Notes: generated from the sequence alone by a model not told the origin. 64,000 nucleotides of DNA from Nyssa sinensis (GCA_008638375.1 CM018052.1:31380239-31444238), one strand, 5' to 3'; counted from the first letter of the stretch, positions 49,844 through 62,773 are shown. Translations and numbers: made by a program.

Positions 49844-49929
49844 TTTACTAGTGCAAAGTATCTTCTTGTCTTGATGCTGGTATTCCACTCTGTTCTTGTG
49901 AGTTGGTAATAACGACCATCGCGGGGGTG

Positions 49930-50004
49930 GGGGTAAATTAGTAATTTTGTTAACGAACAGAACTCAGATGACATTTTTCGTTGACAAAATTACTAGTTTA
50001 CCCC
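49930..50004. repeat. small near-perfect hairpin
   Basis: The arms 49930-49955 and 49979-50004 pair at about 24 of 26 positions (GGGGTAAATTAGTAATTTTG with its mirror). The loop is 23 bases. 'cagaactcagatg' inside the loop recurs at about 50050. Confidence 0.75.
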
Positions 50005-50064
50005 TCCTCACCGTCCCATTCAACAAAATTACTATCAATTTCAACGAAACAGAACTCAGATGGG

Positions 50065-50309
50065 AGAAGGAGACCATTTAGGTCAAGTGTCAATTTCAAC
50101 TGAGTTGCCTCGAAGTTCCCTAATGTCAATTTCATTTAGAAATAGTCTCATATCTCATATTTATTAAATTTACGATACCATTATCCTCTATTAATTTACG
50201 AGGCCACATGCGGTATTTTCTTTCAATTTTTTATTTTGTTTTGTGAATTTTTTTTTTTATATTTTTTATATGTTTTAAATTATATCTTTTTTAATTTAAA
50301 TTATAAATC
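50065..50309 (-). repeat. long inverted repeat, right arm
   Basis: The reverse complement of 47333-47571. The outer edge is near 50309. Confidence 0.85.
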
Positions 50310-50665
50310 ATCATATATAAACATAGCGAAAGACATCAAGTGAAAGGTTACTTATACATATCATTCTGCCAATTCAAAAATACAGCCTGTAAAATTTCTA
50401 ATTCATCATCTCGTCCGTAGGACGTGAATATACGAGAGTGCTACAAGACTGTACTACTATTACCATCACTTGCCAAAAATGTCCAATCTATAACCGCAGC
50501 CTCCTGCGGTTTGTCCTCTGTGTTAGTCCCTAAAATCAACATATAAGTTCAGAGTGAGCTAAACTAAGCTCAGTAAGTAAGTCCCCTACTCTGTCATGAG
50601 TACATGATCTGAAAGAAACTGAATAATCCAATAACAAGGATATGATAATTAGTCAATATCATAAC

Positions 50666-50799
50666 AACAATCATAACTCGTCAATGGATATCAAATGATC
50701 AAGAATAATAACAACAATCATAGCTCGTTAATGAATATCAAATGATCAAGAATAATAACAACAATCATAGCTCATCAATGAATATCAAATGATCAGGAA
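50666..50799. repeat. tandem repeat, 47-bp unit x 2.8
   Basis: 'caacaatcat' followed by 'tatcaaatgatcaag' recurs every 47 bp. Confidence 0.9.
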
Positions 50800-51351
50800 G
50801 ACAGATGATAATCAAAGAACATCTAGTCTGAAAGACAACATCAGATGCTACAATCAAAAGCTCTCAAGAACATGATCATAGTAAATACTCAATAAACGTT
50901 GTGCAACTACATGATCATTCATACAAGAACATGATCATACTAGGAATCTCAATAAATAGATAGTGATGTCAAAACTGGTGGATGCAATAAACTACGGGGC
51001 CCAGCTATCCCCTGTGTGCATAAAGCACTGAGCTCAATAATGTAAACTGTATCCTCTAGGACTACTCTCATGCACTATGACTCGACATAGCCATTATGGA
51101 AATTGGTCCCCGTACTCGGAACAAGACCCCATCCAGATGGAGTTTGTGACTGAGCACAAATCTGGCACTGATAAATATCAAGATCATGCTTTTCTCCACG
51201 GAGAAGAATGTGGATCATAACTGGTTCAAGGCAACATAATATAACTATAGCTTTTTACAGCTATGTTACCGGGCTGTTGAGAACAACAACATCTGGCCCC
51301 TCTTGGCCCTACGTACAAGTGTATAGAATGGTCCTTTGCACAATGTACATG

Positions 51352-51605
51352 AACTCATGATCAAGATATAACATCATCAATAAATATAGGAACTCATGAG
51401 CGAGATACAACAAAATCGCTAAGCTATTCCATTGATAGGCAAATATCACATAAGTGAAATTATAGAGAATCTGATACAGGAACTTATGATCAAGACACAA
51501 CATCATCAATAAAGATAGGAACTCATGAGCAAGATACAACATCATCGCTAAGCTATTCCACTAATAGGCAATATCACATAAGTGGAATAATAGAGAATCT
51601 GATAA
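51352..51605. repeat. tandem repeat, ~129-bp unit x 2
   Basis: The 'atgatcaaga..acaacatcatc' and 'gctaagctattcca' motifs recur with a period of about 129 bp. Confidence 0.85.
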
Positions 51606-53711
51606 GATAATAAATAATTGAGAGTACAAGTGTGTATAGAAAAAACTATGACATGGCTGAGTGTACTACATGTAGAGGTCGGATATTACTTACCTTTTAC
51701 TATTCCTTGAAAAGTTAAGCTATTCCCTTTTCTTTGGATGCTCCTGTCATTCAAAAAATACAACTCAGTCTATAGCCATAATCGGTCTATGCTACGTATT
51801 CATATATATATATATATATATCATGGTTATAAATATTTTATTTGCTAATTTGGACCTCTTCATCGAGTCCGAAACGTTGAATAAAATTATTTTAGACTTT
51901 TATGGATCTCAATTTGGACTCTTGTACTGAAAAGGGTAAAATGGTCATTTTATACTTTTACGTGTCTTTTATTTTCGAAACCTATTTTTATAATTTGGAC
52001 TTTACCATTGGATTCAGAGTGCCCGAGATAATAAAAATTGATTATTCGTTTGCCTCATTTGGAGTCCGTTTGACTCATATTTGACTTAGAGGTAATTTAG
52101 TAATTTTCCTTTAAAATATTAAAATAATATTTTATTTAATTTACTGTTTGGGCCTTAGTGTGATTATTCATAACTTTTGGGGTCAGACTTGAATTTCTTA
52201 AAATTTTGGGTCAATTTAAAATTTTAGAATTTCTTATTCTGATTGAGAACAATCAAACAATAGCTTATCTCAAAAATAAGAATAAGGCTATCCTTGTTTC
52301 CCTTTATTTCAAATTTTTTTATTTACTATCCCTGTGCCCAAACAACCCAAAATTCCATTTTAATTCAATTAAAATATCGGCCTTCACTGTGGTTGGGTCG
52401 GGTTAGGTCTGACCCGAACCCGATCTAGGACCCTACTCGAACCCTAATTGGGTTCTGTCTTCTCTGGTGACGGCCATATTTTTTCGGCCATCTTTAACAT
52501 CAAATCCAATGACATTCTATCCTAAATTCTTCAAGGATCATAACTCCATGCTTAGTTTTTCATTTTGATCATCAAACCTCCACAAAATAAAACTCAAACC
52601 CCAACTCCGACCACTGCTCGTTTTTCCAGCGAGGTTAATTGAGCTTATACATACACTATTTTACATTTTCATTCACTGTTTTACGTTTCTGAGTAGGTTT
52701 AGATCATTTCTATAAGCTTCTAACACAAAGTCACACATAAAATCATAGGTCTTAAGATTTTTTCATCCAACCTGCAACTAGACATTTCTAACTCATTTTT
52801 GCACGTTTTTCTATGATTCTTTTTGCATTTAAAAGCTTAAATAATGCTTAACATAACCCAATAATTAAATTACACAAATACACATAAATTCTTATGATTG
52901 CTATGAAATTACTCACTTGATTTTTCCTTGATTTTCCTTTACTGATGTGCTTCGGTTTCTTCTTCTATTTCCTCCCTTCTTCTTCTGTTGCAAATTTAAA
53001 CCTCTAAGCTTCAAGCAATCCTCTTCAAATTCTCAAATTTCCCATGCTGAATTATTCCATCCATTTCTCCCAATTCTCACTTCTGCAGCGCCCAATTTTT
53101 CTCTCTCCTTTCTCTATTTCTCTCCTTAACTGCCCTTGGGTCGGCGGTTGCTGCCACCTGCCCATTTTTGTTTTCTTTTTCTTTCTTTCTCTTTTCTTGC
53201 ATTCTACCTGTTTCCTTCTTTCCTCATTCCCTTACATCTGTCTTCCACAATAAACACACACCACACACATTTCACACTCTACACGCTGCACCTATATATG
53301 TATATATTGACTGATATGTACATATATTTGTTTAATTGTATAAACATATATATATATATATATCTTATTTATTTTTATTATTTTATTTATTTATTTATTT
53401 AATTTTTTATCTTTATTTTTATCTTTATTTTTATTACATTTTATTTATTTTTTCCATTTCAGCTTCGGGTTGACTCGTTTTAGTCATTTCTCAATTCGCG
53501 TGTCTTATTGGACAACTGACTGTCGCTCGCCCATTTTTAAATTTATTCATGGCTTATGATTGTCATCGTCAAGTTTTTGAGTAATTTAATACTTTGATTT
53601 AATTTTAAACTTTATTCACGTAATAATTTATCTTATAGTTCGGGGTTCCATGTTATGGCTCGGTCCAGCCCAGGTCGAGTATTGCCTAACTCTGGTCGGG
53701 CTATTACAACG

Positions 53712-54080
53712 TACCTTGAGGTTGTATTTATATGTTGCTCGTCTCCTAGGTTGATTAGGATTTGGAGCCATGAAATTCAGGATTCGTGGCTATCTGGAGA
53801 TGACAATTTCCGTTCTAATCTCCATAAAAATAGGGATCAGAATATATCCGAGAATGGCAACTTCCATGTCGCATTCTGTTTCCTTGTATTGAAGTTGGTA
53901 GGGTAGGCAAGGCAGTGATAAGCTTGGTACCCTATTAAGCGTGTACTCCGAACTCGTTGCTTGGTAAGGAAGGTCTTCACCCTTCTATTCAATGAGCGAA
54001 CGTCAGATCTGAACTGCTCCATCACTTCCTAACTTGCACACAAAAGAACTTAACACGTGTCAAGCTCGGGTTAGGCTGTC
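53712..54080 (-). mobile_element. Ty3/gypsy-like LTR relic
   Basis: The reverse complement resembles part of the LTR at 62774-63373 ('ccaaatcctaatcaac', 'cctcaaggtacg') and the relic at 8341-8890. It starts exactly where the long LTR on its left ends, which suggests nested insertion. Confidence 0.45.
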
Positions 54081-54334
54081 ATTTTTTGGTACATCACTTT
54101 TTAAAGTCGTTAAATATTCATACTACTAGTTTTCACTAATGTTTGACTTCAAAAATATAAACGGTGAAAATAGAACTTACAAATTTAAAGATATTCAAAT
54201 AAGAGCTTGATTAATCGTCTTTTTTTCTATATAATGTTACTACCTCGTAAGGTCATTAAATGTTCAAACTACTAACCTTAACTGATGCCTGACACCAAAA
54301 ATATAAACGTTAAAAGTCGAACTTGCAAATTCAA
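54081..54334. other. non-coding with a diverged tandem repeat
   Basis: About 54112-54172 and 54253-54312 share 'caaaaatataaacg' and 'gttcaaactacta'-type segments. No gene. Confidence 0.45.
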
Positions 54335-54832
54335 GAAAACACTACCTAATCAACTCAACTTATCAAAATTTTATTCCAATTAACACAACCCACCAAATAA
54401 TGGTTTAGGGCACAATCTACACACTAAGAACTTCTGACACTTCTGCTATTACTTGAGGAGATGCATTGAGACTAAAGCACAAAGTTGATTTGTTCAATTT
54501 CATTTTTTGACCAGATGCCTTTTCATAACAAATGAGAATAGATTTAATAATTTCTGGTTCAAATTTCTAGGCTTTGAAAAAAAAAAGACCATCATTAATA
54601 AATAAATAAATATTTTATCAAAAATAGATAATTAAATAAATGAAATGGAACTCTTGACTTTGTAGATACCCATATTTTATTATGATTTTTCAGCCAAAAA
54701 TTTTTGTATCAATTTTACAAAGAGACCCTTGTGCTAAAATTTATTTACTTATGCACCCACACCAAAATGGTACTGGTTTTCTCCCATTTACACTCACATT
54801 TCTCTTCAATTTTTGATATTTTTGTGGTAATT
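54335..54832. repeat. inverted duplication, right arm 2
   Basis: Reverse complement of about 9480-9711 plus 11773-11900, without the 2.06-kb hAT-type element between them. The right end is interrupted by copia element 3 at 54833. Confidence 0.7.
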
Positions 54833-55073
54833 TGTTGGACCCAAAAACAATCTTGAAAGAAAACCTATACAAATATCAAATATGGAATTTATGTATTTGT
54901 TTCTAAAATTTTGAGTGAAATCGAACAACAGTCGGCCATGTTGAAAACAGAAGCAAAGTTGACACACAACTCCAAGTCTCCAGTGTATAAGGTCAAACTA
55001 TTCTATGCATCTGCAACCTCGCCACCAATATTCATGAATTTGCATGACTTAGGCTTTCGGCTCACACTGAGTC

Positions 55074-55110
<37 letters not shown>

Positions 55111-55292
55111 TATATAAAGTCTAATCCTAATACAATTAAGAATTTTAATCCTATTTAAATTAATAAAACTACTCCCACTAGGATAAAGACTTCTAATCCC
55201 ATTGGGATAAAACATAGCAAATCCTACCACTACCAGGACTTAAGTTTAAAAGTCCTACTAAAACTATAGTAACTTGGTTTAATTGGCTCACA
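54833..55292 (-). repeat. 3' LTR of copia element 3
   Basis: 460 bp, TG..CA on the minus strand (TGTGAGCC to CCAACA). It contains an (AT)n tract at about 55077-55106. Confidence 0.85.
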
Positions 55293-58200
55293 TTGCCTCC
55301 CTTAAACCAAGGTCTTCAAGCTTCACCATGCCAAGTAATCTCTTCAACTTCAAAAATGAATTTGTTTTGAGTGGCTTTGTAAAAATATCTACAACTTGTT
55401 CTTCAGAAGGAAAAAATTCAAGCTGGATCTCTATGTCATTCACCAAGTCACGAATGAAGTGAAACTTGATATCAATATGCTTACTTCTCCCATGAAAAAC
55501 GGGATTCTTCGTCAGTGCAATGGTTGACTTGTTGTCATAAAATATTGTTGTAGGATCATTTTGTTTGTGTTGTAGAACACCAAGCATCCGCCGTAACCAA
55601 ACTGCTTGAGTAGCAATATTCCCTGCTACTATGTACTCTGCCTCTACTGTTGAAAGAGCAATAACTTGCTGCTTTTTAGAAGACCAAGAAAATACACCAG
55701 AACCAAGATGAAAGACATATCTTGAAGTACTCTTTCGCATCTCAATATCACCTGCCCAATCACTATCTGTATATCCAACAAGTTCCAAACTGTTAGAGGC
55801 TGAGTAAAAAATACCATCACTTTGCGTACCTCGAATGTATCGCAAAATCTGTTTAGCTGCTTGCAACTGAGATTGATATGGAGTATCCATAAATCTGCTA
55901 ATCAACCCAACACAAAACACAATATCTGGCCTAGTAGAAGTCAAATATCTCAGCTTCCTACCAACCTTTTAAAGTAGGTTGGATTCACAAGATCACCTCT
56001 ACCATCTCTCACAAACTTCAACCTCTCCTCAACTGGAGTTAAAATCGGATTGGACTTGTCCATCCTGAACCTTTTCAAAATATCACTGGCATATTTTTTC
56101 TATGAAATAAAAATTTTACCATCTGTTTGAACAACTTCAATGCCAAGAAAATAAGACATTAGTCCCATATCTGTCATCTCAAAGTGAGCTATCATAATCT
56201 CCCTGAATTCTGAAATCAACTTTAGATTATTGCCAGTAAATATCAAATCGTTAACATATAAGCACACAATAAGAATATCACCATGTGAATTACATTTGAC
56301 ATATAAAGTATGCTCATAAGGACATCTGTCAAAATCATGCTTAACAAAATAATAATCAATGCGTGTATACCACGCTCTTGGCGCTTGCTTCAATCCATAT
56401 AAGGCCTTATTCAATCTAAGGTCTTTGTTTTCATGCCCTTTTATCACATAGTCGGCAGGTTGCTCAACATAAACTTCTTCTTTAAGTACACCATTCAAGA
56501 ATGCAGATTTAACATCCATTTAAAAAAATTTTCAATTATTTTGAGCAGCAAGAGAAACAAACATACGAACTATGTCAAGTCTAGCAACAGGAGCAAACAC
56601 TTCAAAATAATCAATATCTGGCTTTTGTTTGTAACCCTTAGCCACCAATCTTGCTTTAAAGCGATCTACCTCACCATTGGGCTTGTACTTTGTCTTGTAC
56701 ACCCACTTCATGCCAATTGGATTCTTACCACTAGGAAGAGTAGTAAGTTGCCATATGTTGTTTTTCTCAATTGGATGGATCTCATCATCCATGGCTTTAA
56801 TCCAATGATCATCACGAGAGGCTTTTTCAAAAGTCATTGGATCATAATCTGCAAATAAAGCAAAATTTACCAAATTTTCATTAGTTGGCTCATTATCACT
56901 ATCAACAACATAATCTTGTAAGCGAACAGGCAAGTGGTGCTTGCGTTGAGGATGCCTAGAGGACTTTGCATGAGGTGATGACACATCTGAAAATAGAGGA
57001 TCACTAATCTGAGGCTCACTCTGTATTTCAATCTGCGGATCTGCATTATTAAAGGTTAAAGCTAGTTGGATTTGATCATTTTGAGACCAATACCCAACTC
57101 CTTGCTCATCAAAAGTCACATCATGACTGATAATTACCTTCTCTGTTATTGGATTATATAACTTGTAAGCCTTTGACAATTGACTGTAGCCAATGAAAAT
57201 ACATTTTTCACCTCTATCATCAAGTTTCTTTCTAAGATGATCTGTCACATAAGCATATGCAATGCATCCAAACACCCTTAGGTGTTTAATGACAGCCTTT
57301 TATCCACTCCAAGCTTTCTGCAGGGTTTTGTTACAAACACTTCTAGTAAGGCACATATTCAAAACATAAATAGCACAAGCAACCGCTTCAGCCCAAAATC
57401 CTTTAGGCAAATTTTTAAATTTCAACATGCATCTAACCATATCCATAATAGTTCTATTCTTTCTTCCCGCTACTCCATTTTGCTATGGAGTATATCTACC
57501 AATCAACTGATGCCTAATACCATGTTTCTCCCCAAAATCATCACAAACAAGATACTCTGTACCCCTATCAGTTCTCAAAGTTTTAATTTGAAATCCATTT
57601 CACTTTTCAACATAGGCCTTGAATTTTTTAAAAGTATCACAAGCATCAGATTTATGTTGAAAAAAATAAACCCATGCTTTTCTGCTAAAATCATCAATGA
57701 ATGTAATAAAGTACCTATTGCCACCATTAGAAGGTACCTCCACTGAGCACAAATCTGAGTGTATCAACTCCAAAGGCCTCTTGGCTCTCCATGAATTTCC
57801 TGTAAGAAAAATATCTCTATGTTTCTTTCCCATAACACAAGTTTCACAAACTCTATTTGGGATATCAATAGTAGGCAAACCAGAAACCCAATATTTTCTA
57901 GCAAGAAAATTAAGACTGCTAAAATTCACATACCCAAAACGCATATGCCATAACCAACTATCATCATCAATCATAGAACTAAAGCAAGGTAAATTCTTAC
58001 ATTTAATACTCAATGGAAATAAATGATTTGGAGTCATGTTTACCTTTGCTATTAGCCCCATACGATCATCATTGATTGTGCAAACTCCATTATGGATTTG
58101 CATATCATAACCTCTTTCTGAAAGTTGCCTCATACTCAACAAATTTTGTTGCATACCTGGTACATAAAACACATCTGATATATACTCGTGAGACCCATTC

Positions 58201-59396
58201 TTCAATCTGATTGCTATTCTACCTTTATCCATCACAGTTATTTTTGAATTATTTTAAAACTTTACTTCTGATTGAACGGACTCATCTAAATCAGAAAACA
58301 TGTCTTTTTTATCACACATGTGATTACTACATCCAGTATCTAAATACCACTTATCACCATCATCATTATCCACAACATTACAAGCTAGCAACATAGTCTC
58401 TACTTCATTATTACCACTAGGATTATTTTTAGCAACATTAGGTTGATGGTTTCTATTATTCGGCCTTCTAGATCTACAATCAGACTTTTTATGCCCAAAC
58501 TTGCCACAATTAAAACATTGAATATTGGATTTATGAGATTGTGGATTAGAATTGTTATCGTTCCCTCTTCCTTGGACTGATTTATGCTGTCAATTATTAT
58601 TCTGCCACTGATTGGTATTCTGCCACTGGTTGCCTCTGCCTCTTCTTCTACCAGATCTGTTTTGCCCATTATTGCCTTTGCCTCCTCTATTGTTATGATT
58701 CTGCCCCCTATTCTGGTAGCCTTGAAAATGTTGATTAAATCTTGCATTATTCTAAAACTCGCCTTTTTCATTCTTTAAATTTAATTGAGCTTGCAAAGCT
58801 TCCTCCACTGAATTTTTTGATCTCTCATTCAAGCATTGTTCATGAACGGTCAACAAATCCTGTAATTCATCCACTGTCATGAACTCTAAGTTAGCAGACT
58901 CTTCAATAGCAGTCACTTTATATTCAAACCGCAATGTCAGGTTTCGAAGAATTTTTTTAACTATTTGATGGTCTGCTATTTGTTCACCATTAGTCCTCAT
59001 CTCATTAACAAGTGCCGCGGTCCGCGAAAAATAATCAGAAATAGTTTCTGAATTTTCTATCTGCAACAACTCAAAATCTCTATGTAGTTTTTGTAATCTA
59101 GTCTTTTTCACCTTATCAACACCAACATATATTTTTTTAAGAATATCTCATGCTTGTTTTGCAAACTGAACATGGGCAATTTTACTAAGAACAGAAATAT
59201 CTAAAACTTGATGAATGCAATTTAAAGTTTTAAAGTGTACTTGCATTTTTGGCTCATCTGCATCTGCTGCAAGCTCTTCCTTAATGAATTTTGTCATCAA
59301 ACCACTTGAACTAAAAAAGGTCATCATCGCACTCTCCCAAATATGAAAAGGAGATTTTCCATCAAATTTGTAAACCGGACAAAGAAGTGAAGACAT
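55288..59396 (-). pseudogene. copia gag-pol of element 3 (many stops, one frameshift)
   Basis: It starts at the ATG at 59396 and reads in one frame to about 55965, where a 1-bp loss shifts it. The last ORF (55944-55288) completes RNase H. In-frame stops begin at 59150, 58754, 58592, 58256, 57602, 57485, 57302, 56534, 56522 and 56102 (minus strand). Domains: gag with CCHC knuckle (CFNCGKFGHKKSDC); protease (LDTGCSNHM); pre-integrase; integrase with the Glu of the PQQNG-x-A-E block reading Gly; reverse transcriptase with [10 protein letters not shown] intact but YVDD reading YVND; RNase H (YTDSDWAG, HGRSKHIDIKFHFI). Not functional. Confidence 0.9.
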
Positions 59397-59417
59397 CTTG
59401 ACGAACAAAGAAACCAG

Positions 59418-59429
59418 GCTCTGATACCA
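59418..59429 (-). other. primer-binding site (initiator tRNA-Met), element 3
   Basis: TGGTATCAGAGC on the minus strand, two bases inside the 5' LTR. Confidence 0.9.
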
Positions 59430-59431
59430 AT

Positions 59432-59685
59432 TGTTGGACCCAAAAACAATCTTGGAAGAAAACCTATACAAATATCAAATATGGAATTTATGTATTTGTT
59501 TCTGAAATTTTGAGTGAAATCGAACAATAGTCGGCATTGTTGAAACAGAAGCAAAGTTGACACACAACTCCAAGTCTCTAGTGTATAAGGTCAGACTATT
59601 CTATGCATCTGCAACCTCGCCACCAATATTCATGAATTCGCATGACTTGGGCTCTCGGCTCACACTGCGTCCTAATATATATATA
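59432..59685 (-). repeat. 5' LTR of copia element 3, truncated
   Basis: This matches the first 254 bp (plus orientation) of 54833-55292 and ends in a short (AT)n. The remaining ~200 bp are missing. Confidence 0.85.
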
Positions 59686-61529
59686 TGGCAGATTCAGACC
59701 ATTAATTTAATAGGCAAACAAACTTAATTTAAAATTTAATAGGGTCTTTTATAAAATATAAAAAAAAAAATGTGAGGGGGGAAGGGGAACTCCTTATTTC
59801 TTTAAAAAAACTCTATAAAAAATAAGGGGGTAAAATCAAATTTTCAAGATTTTGGAAGGCCCATGGCACCCACTAACCTCCCTTGTATTTGCCTCTGCAT
59901 ATTGTCACGTGGCACTCCAGACCTATTGAAGACTTTCTTGCTCCTCTATATAAATCATAAATATTTCAAACTTGAATCATTCATATTTTAAGAGTCATTC
60001 AGGTACAAGTCCGTAAAAAGTATAAAAATAATCGTCAGATCCTAACTCAAACATAATAACCCACCAAGTCCTTCAAATCTTTATTGACTAAATAAACCTA
60101 TATTCTTAATCAATTCATCAGTTTAAACACCAGGCGCGTGAATGTTGCATATTTTTCAAAAAGATTTTAAGATTTCAAAATTTAATAACTTATAAATTTG
60201 TTTTAATAAAATCTATATATTTGAACTCTAAAAATCAAGATTTATCAAACAAGATTCATATTACATATGAAACTTTGAAGAAAAAAAAATCGATTGAAAC
60301 CTATAAAATTTTGTCACAACAAAAGTGTAAAAATATACATTTTTTTAGTGAAAAATTTCATTCTAACAAATGTGTAAAATTTTACAGTTTTATAAAAATT
60401 AAAAAAAATTAATTTTATTTAACTTTTGTCACAGGTTGGGTGCTTATAATTGACTTTTAAAAGTGTAAAAATTTATCTAAAAAAAATTCATTATTTAAAA
60501 TGCTAAATAATTAAAAATACACTAATTATAAAATTGTAAAATTATACACTATTATAAAGTGTAAAATTGTACAATTAAATCAAATTGATTTCTTTATTTT
60601 CTTTGAACAATAACTTGTTAAAAAATTAAAGAGGTCTTTTTCCCACATTACATTTCTTATTTTCTGTTTATTCTCTCACTTGTCTTTTTCCCAGATTACA
60701 TCTCTTATTTTGTCTGTCTTTTTCCCAGATCACATCTCTTATTTTGTCTTTATTCTCTCACTTGTCTTTTTCCACATTACATCTCTTATTTTGTGTAACA
60801 TCCGTTAGTCACACACTTCTCTACAACACCATCTCATTCCACGTCAGAATAACATTTCTAAACTAAAAGACAAAAAAAGCTTTGTTTTGTAGGATGATTA
60901 CTTTTGACTAATTGAACCCAATAATTCTAACATGAAATCCACTTCACCGTGGTTTCTTTTGTGGGGAGAATAATCAATAACGGAAGAAATATCAGGGCTT
61001 CAACAAATTAAAAATTACCATTTGCCACTAAAAGTGCACATTCTTGGCCATCTCTACTGAACAAGATAAACTACTGATTATGGTGATTTGTTACAAAACT
61101 CTTCACTAATCATGATACACATACAAGAGATAAAAAAAAGGAGTAGATGATGGCGAATGCAAATCTTGAAGCAGTGGACTTCGAATCAGAAGACGACGAT
61201 CTCATGGATGAACAATGAAGAAGGTGATTCGCTGAGAACAGCCTACCCAAACTCAAATTTGTCATCACGAGGCTTTTCTTTCGCCCAATTTTAATGAACG
61301 CAACGAATCTAATCAAAAAAGAGAGAAATAAAGTCGTGGGTAAAGATAAGAAGGAGACGCTGTGTTGTAGGCTAAATCATGTAAAATGTATTACTGTCAC
61401 TTAAAAAGTGTCAATTAATAAAAAGTGGATCTCATTTCAAAAAATTAAAACCTAACTGTCCTTTATCTCAAAAATAAAAATTGTCTGTACTCTATAATAA
61501 TTAAGCACCTTTTAAAGTGATTTAAGACG
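59686..61529. other. AT-rich intergenic DNA
   Basis: No gene recognised. It holds a tandem repeat at 60632-60796. The minus ORF 61316-61110 (68 codons, Ser-rich) has no recognised motif. The 60221-60412 ORF is AT-driven. Confidence 0.45.
60632..60796. repeat. tandem repeat of a pyrimidine-rich unit
   Basis: 'gtctttttcccagatt/cacatctcttattttgt' variants occur four times within 165 bp, some with an extra 'ttattctctcactt' segment. Confidence 0.8.
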
Positions 61530-62620
61530 AATTAACTCATATTTTAATTGCATATAAAACAAACCATATACAATTGTTTTCATTTTCCTAATAAACACAT
61601 CCTTCTACCTTTAGCTAGAAAAAACAATGAGGGATTTTATAAGTGCCTATATGGTGCCTGACTCTTTTTTAGCAATTTTGACTGAGTTGCCTTTTATATC
61701 TACTTTATTTAATATATGAAGGTAATATTTATACCCAATTCCATCCCAAGTCTTTGTTGTAGTTTAGTTTGAACAATGTGAAAGGAAAAAAAGAAGAGCT
61801 TTGAGAATTGAGATGCACAAACTTATATATTTGGTGCCTTTTCAAGTAAAATTTCATAACTCTGCCTAGTGGTTTCGTGGAAACAACAGTGGGGGTGGTT
61901 GGTGACTTTAGACGACATGTTTGGAGTCGGACATTGGAGACTTTTGGGGCGAAGCTATCATCAGGGCATTGCCCATTATCCATGAGTTAGCTCGGGCAGA
62001 ACCAAGAAAAAATTAGAAGAGGGCTAAAAATTTTTTGAAATTTTTAATTAGGCCAGAATTATGTGATGAAAAATGAGACAAACAATAAATAAAAATTGGG
62101 TTGAGTCAAAATTTTTTGTAGTGGACTAATATTTTTGATGAGAAATGAGAGAAATAAAGAATAAATATTAAGTTAGGATAAATTTTGGGCCCCTTAGTGC
62201 TCCCACCCTCGGTCACGCAGTCCTTCCCTTTGTCCATGATTATTTTCAAAATTAATACAATTGAGCAAATTAATTGGACCAATATTTATACTATGAATAA
62301 CTTCATTTCATAATTCCATCAACCCAACATTGAGACTAAAAGTTCATGAATTTATTTGAAGAAATTTTCCAAGCTCATTTGATAAACGAAGCAAGTCAAA
62401 GCAAACTCCAATTGTAAGAAAACAAATGTTATTTCTCATCCTTTTGAAAGTCTGAAATTAAAAAGGTAATATATGTCACGCGTTACATTCACAAACACTT
62501 AATTCTTTGTCAAGAAAAGTGGATTTTAATTTGGGATACATGAGATAGGTTGGAGATGGATTCGAATAATTCAATTTAATTCATATATTATCTTTTACAA
62601 AATAAACATAACTCAAGGTT
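61530..62620. repeat. inverted duplication, right arm 1
   Basis: Reverse complement of about 6680-8110 without the 536-bp MITE. The minus ORF 61983-61729 lies over this repeat and is not supported as a gene. Confidence 0.7.
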
Positions 62621-62773
62621 TGAAAAAGACTAATACTCTCCCCATTAAGCAGGAAAGACCAATTAATAGGATGGGTTCACCAAATATCATCATGCATCAA
62701 GAGCCAAGTCTTCATCATTCAAACGAATAAATAATAATGGTAATATTTTTTGTGTTTTTTTGGGGGTGGTAAG

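Larger units (their letters stand above)
50340..53711 (-). mobile_element. probable long solo LTR (Ty3/gypsy-like)
   Basis: On the minus strand the sequence begins TGTAATAGCCCGACCAGAG at 53711, resembling starts of the very long LTRs of plant gypsy chromoviruses. There is no pol domain anywhere in 3.4 kb. It has tandem repeats at 50666-50799 and 51352-51605. The left end near 50340 (..CTTTCA on the minus strand) is uncertain and no target duplication was recognised. The family assignment is inference. Confidence 0.4.
54833..59685 (-). mobile_element. Ty1/copia element 3, 5' LTR truncated
   Basis: It lies on the minus strand. The 3' LTR is 54833-55292 and a partial 5' LTR is 59432-59685. It has a primer-binding site, a polypurine tract (minus strand, about 55302-55293) and a gag-pol pseudogene. 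The 5' LTR is cut at an (AT)n run matching the microsatellite in the 3' LTR, so no target duplication remains. The LTRs differ by roughly 10 substitutions in 250 bp, older than element 2. Confidence 0.9.

Noticed and set aside
50660..50800. Regular repeats considered as a CRISPR array
   Set aside because: They are head-to-tail tandem repeats without unique spacers, in plant DNA.
53044..53402. Pyrimidine-rich ORFs with Phe/Leu/Ser runs
   Set aside because: They arise from a CT-rich and AT-rich tract inside the probable LTR and have no recognisable domain.
56433..58026. Plus-strand ORFs opposite copia element 3
   Set aside because: They are antisense shadows of the gag-pol frame on the minus strand.
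61110..61316. 68-codon minus ORF rich in Ser
   Set aside because: No homologous motif, no paralogous copy to compare and no splice context.
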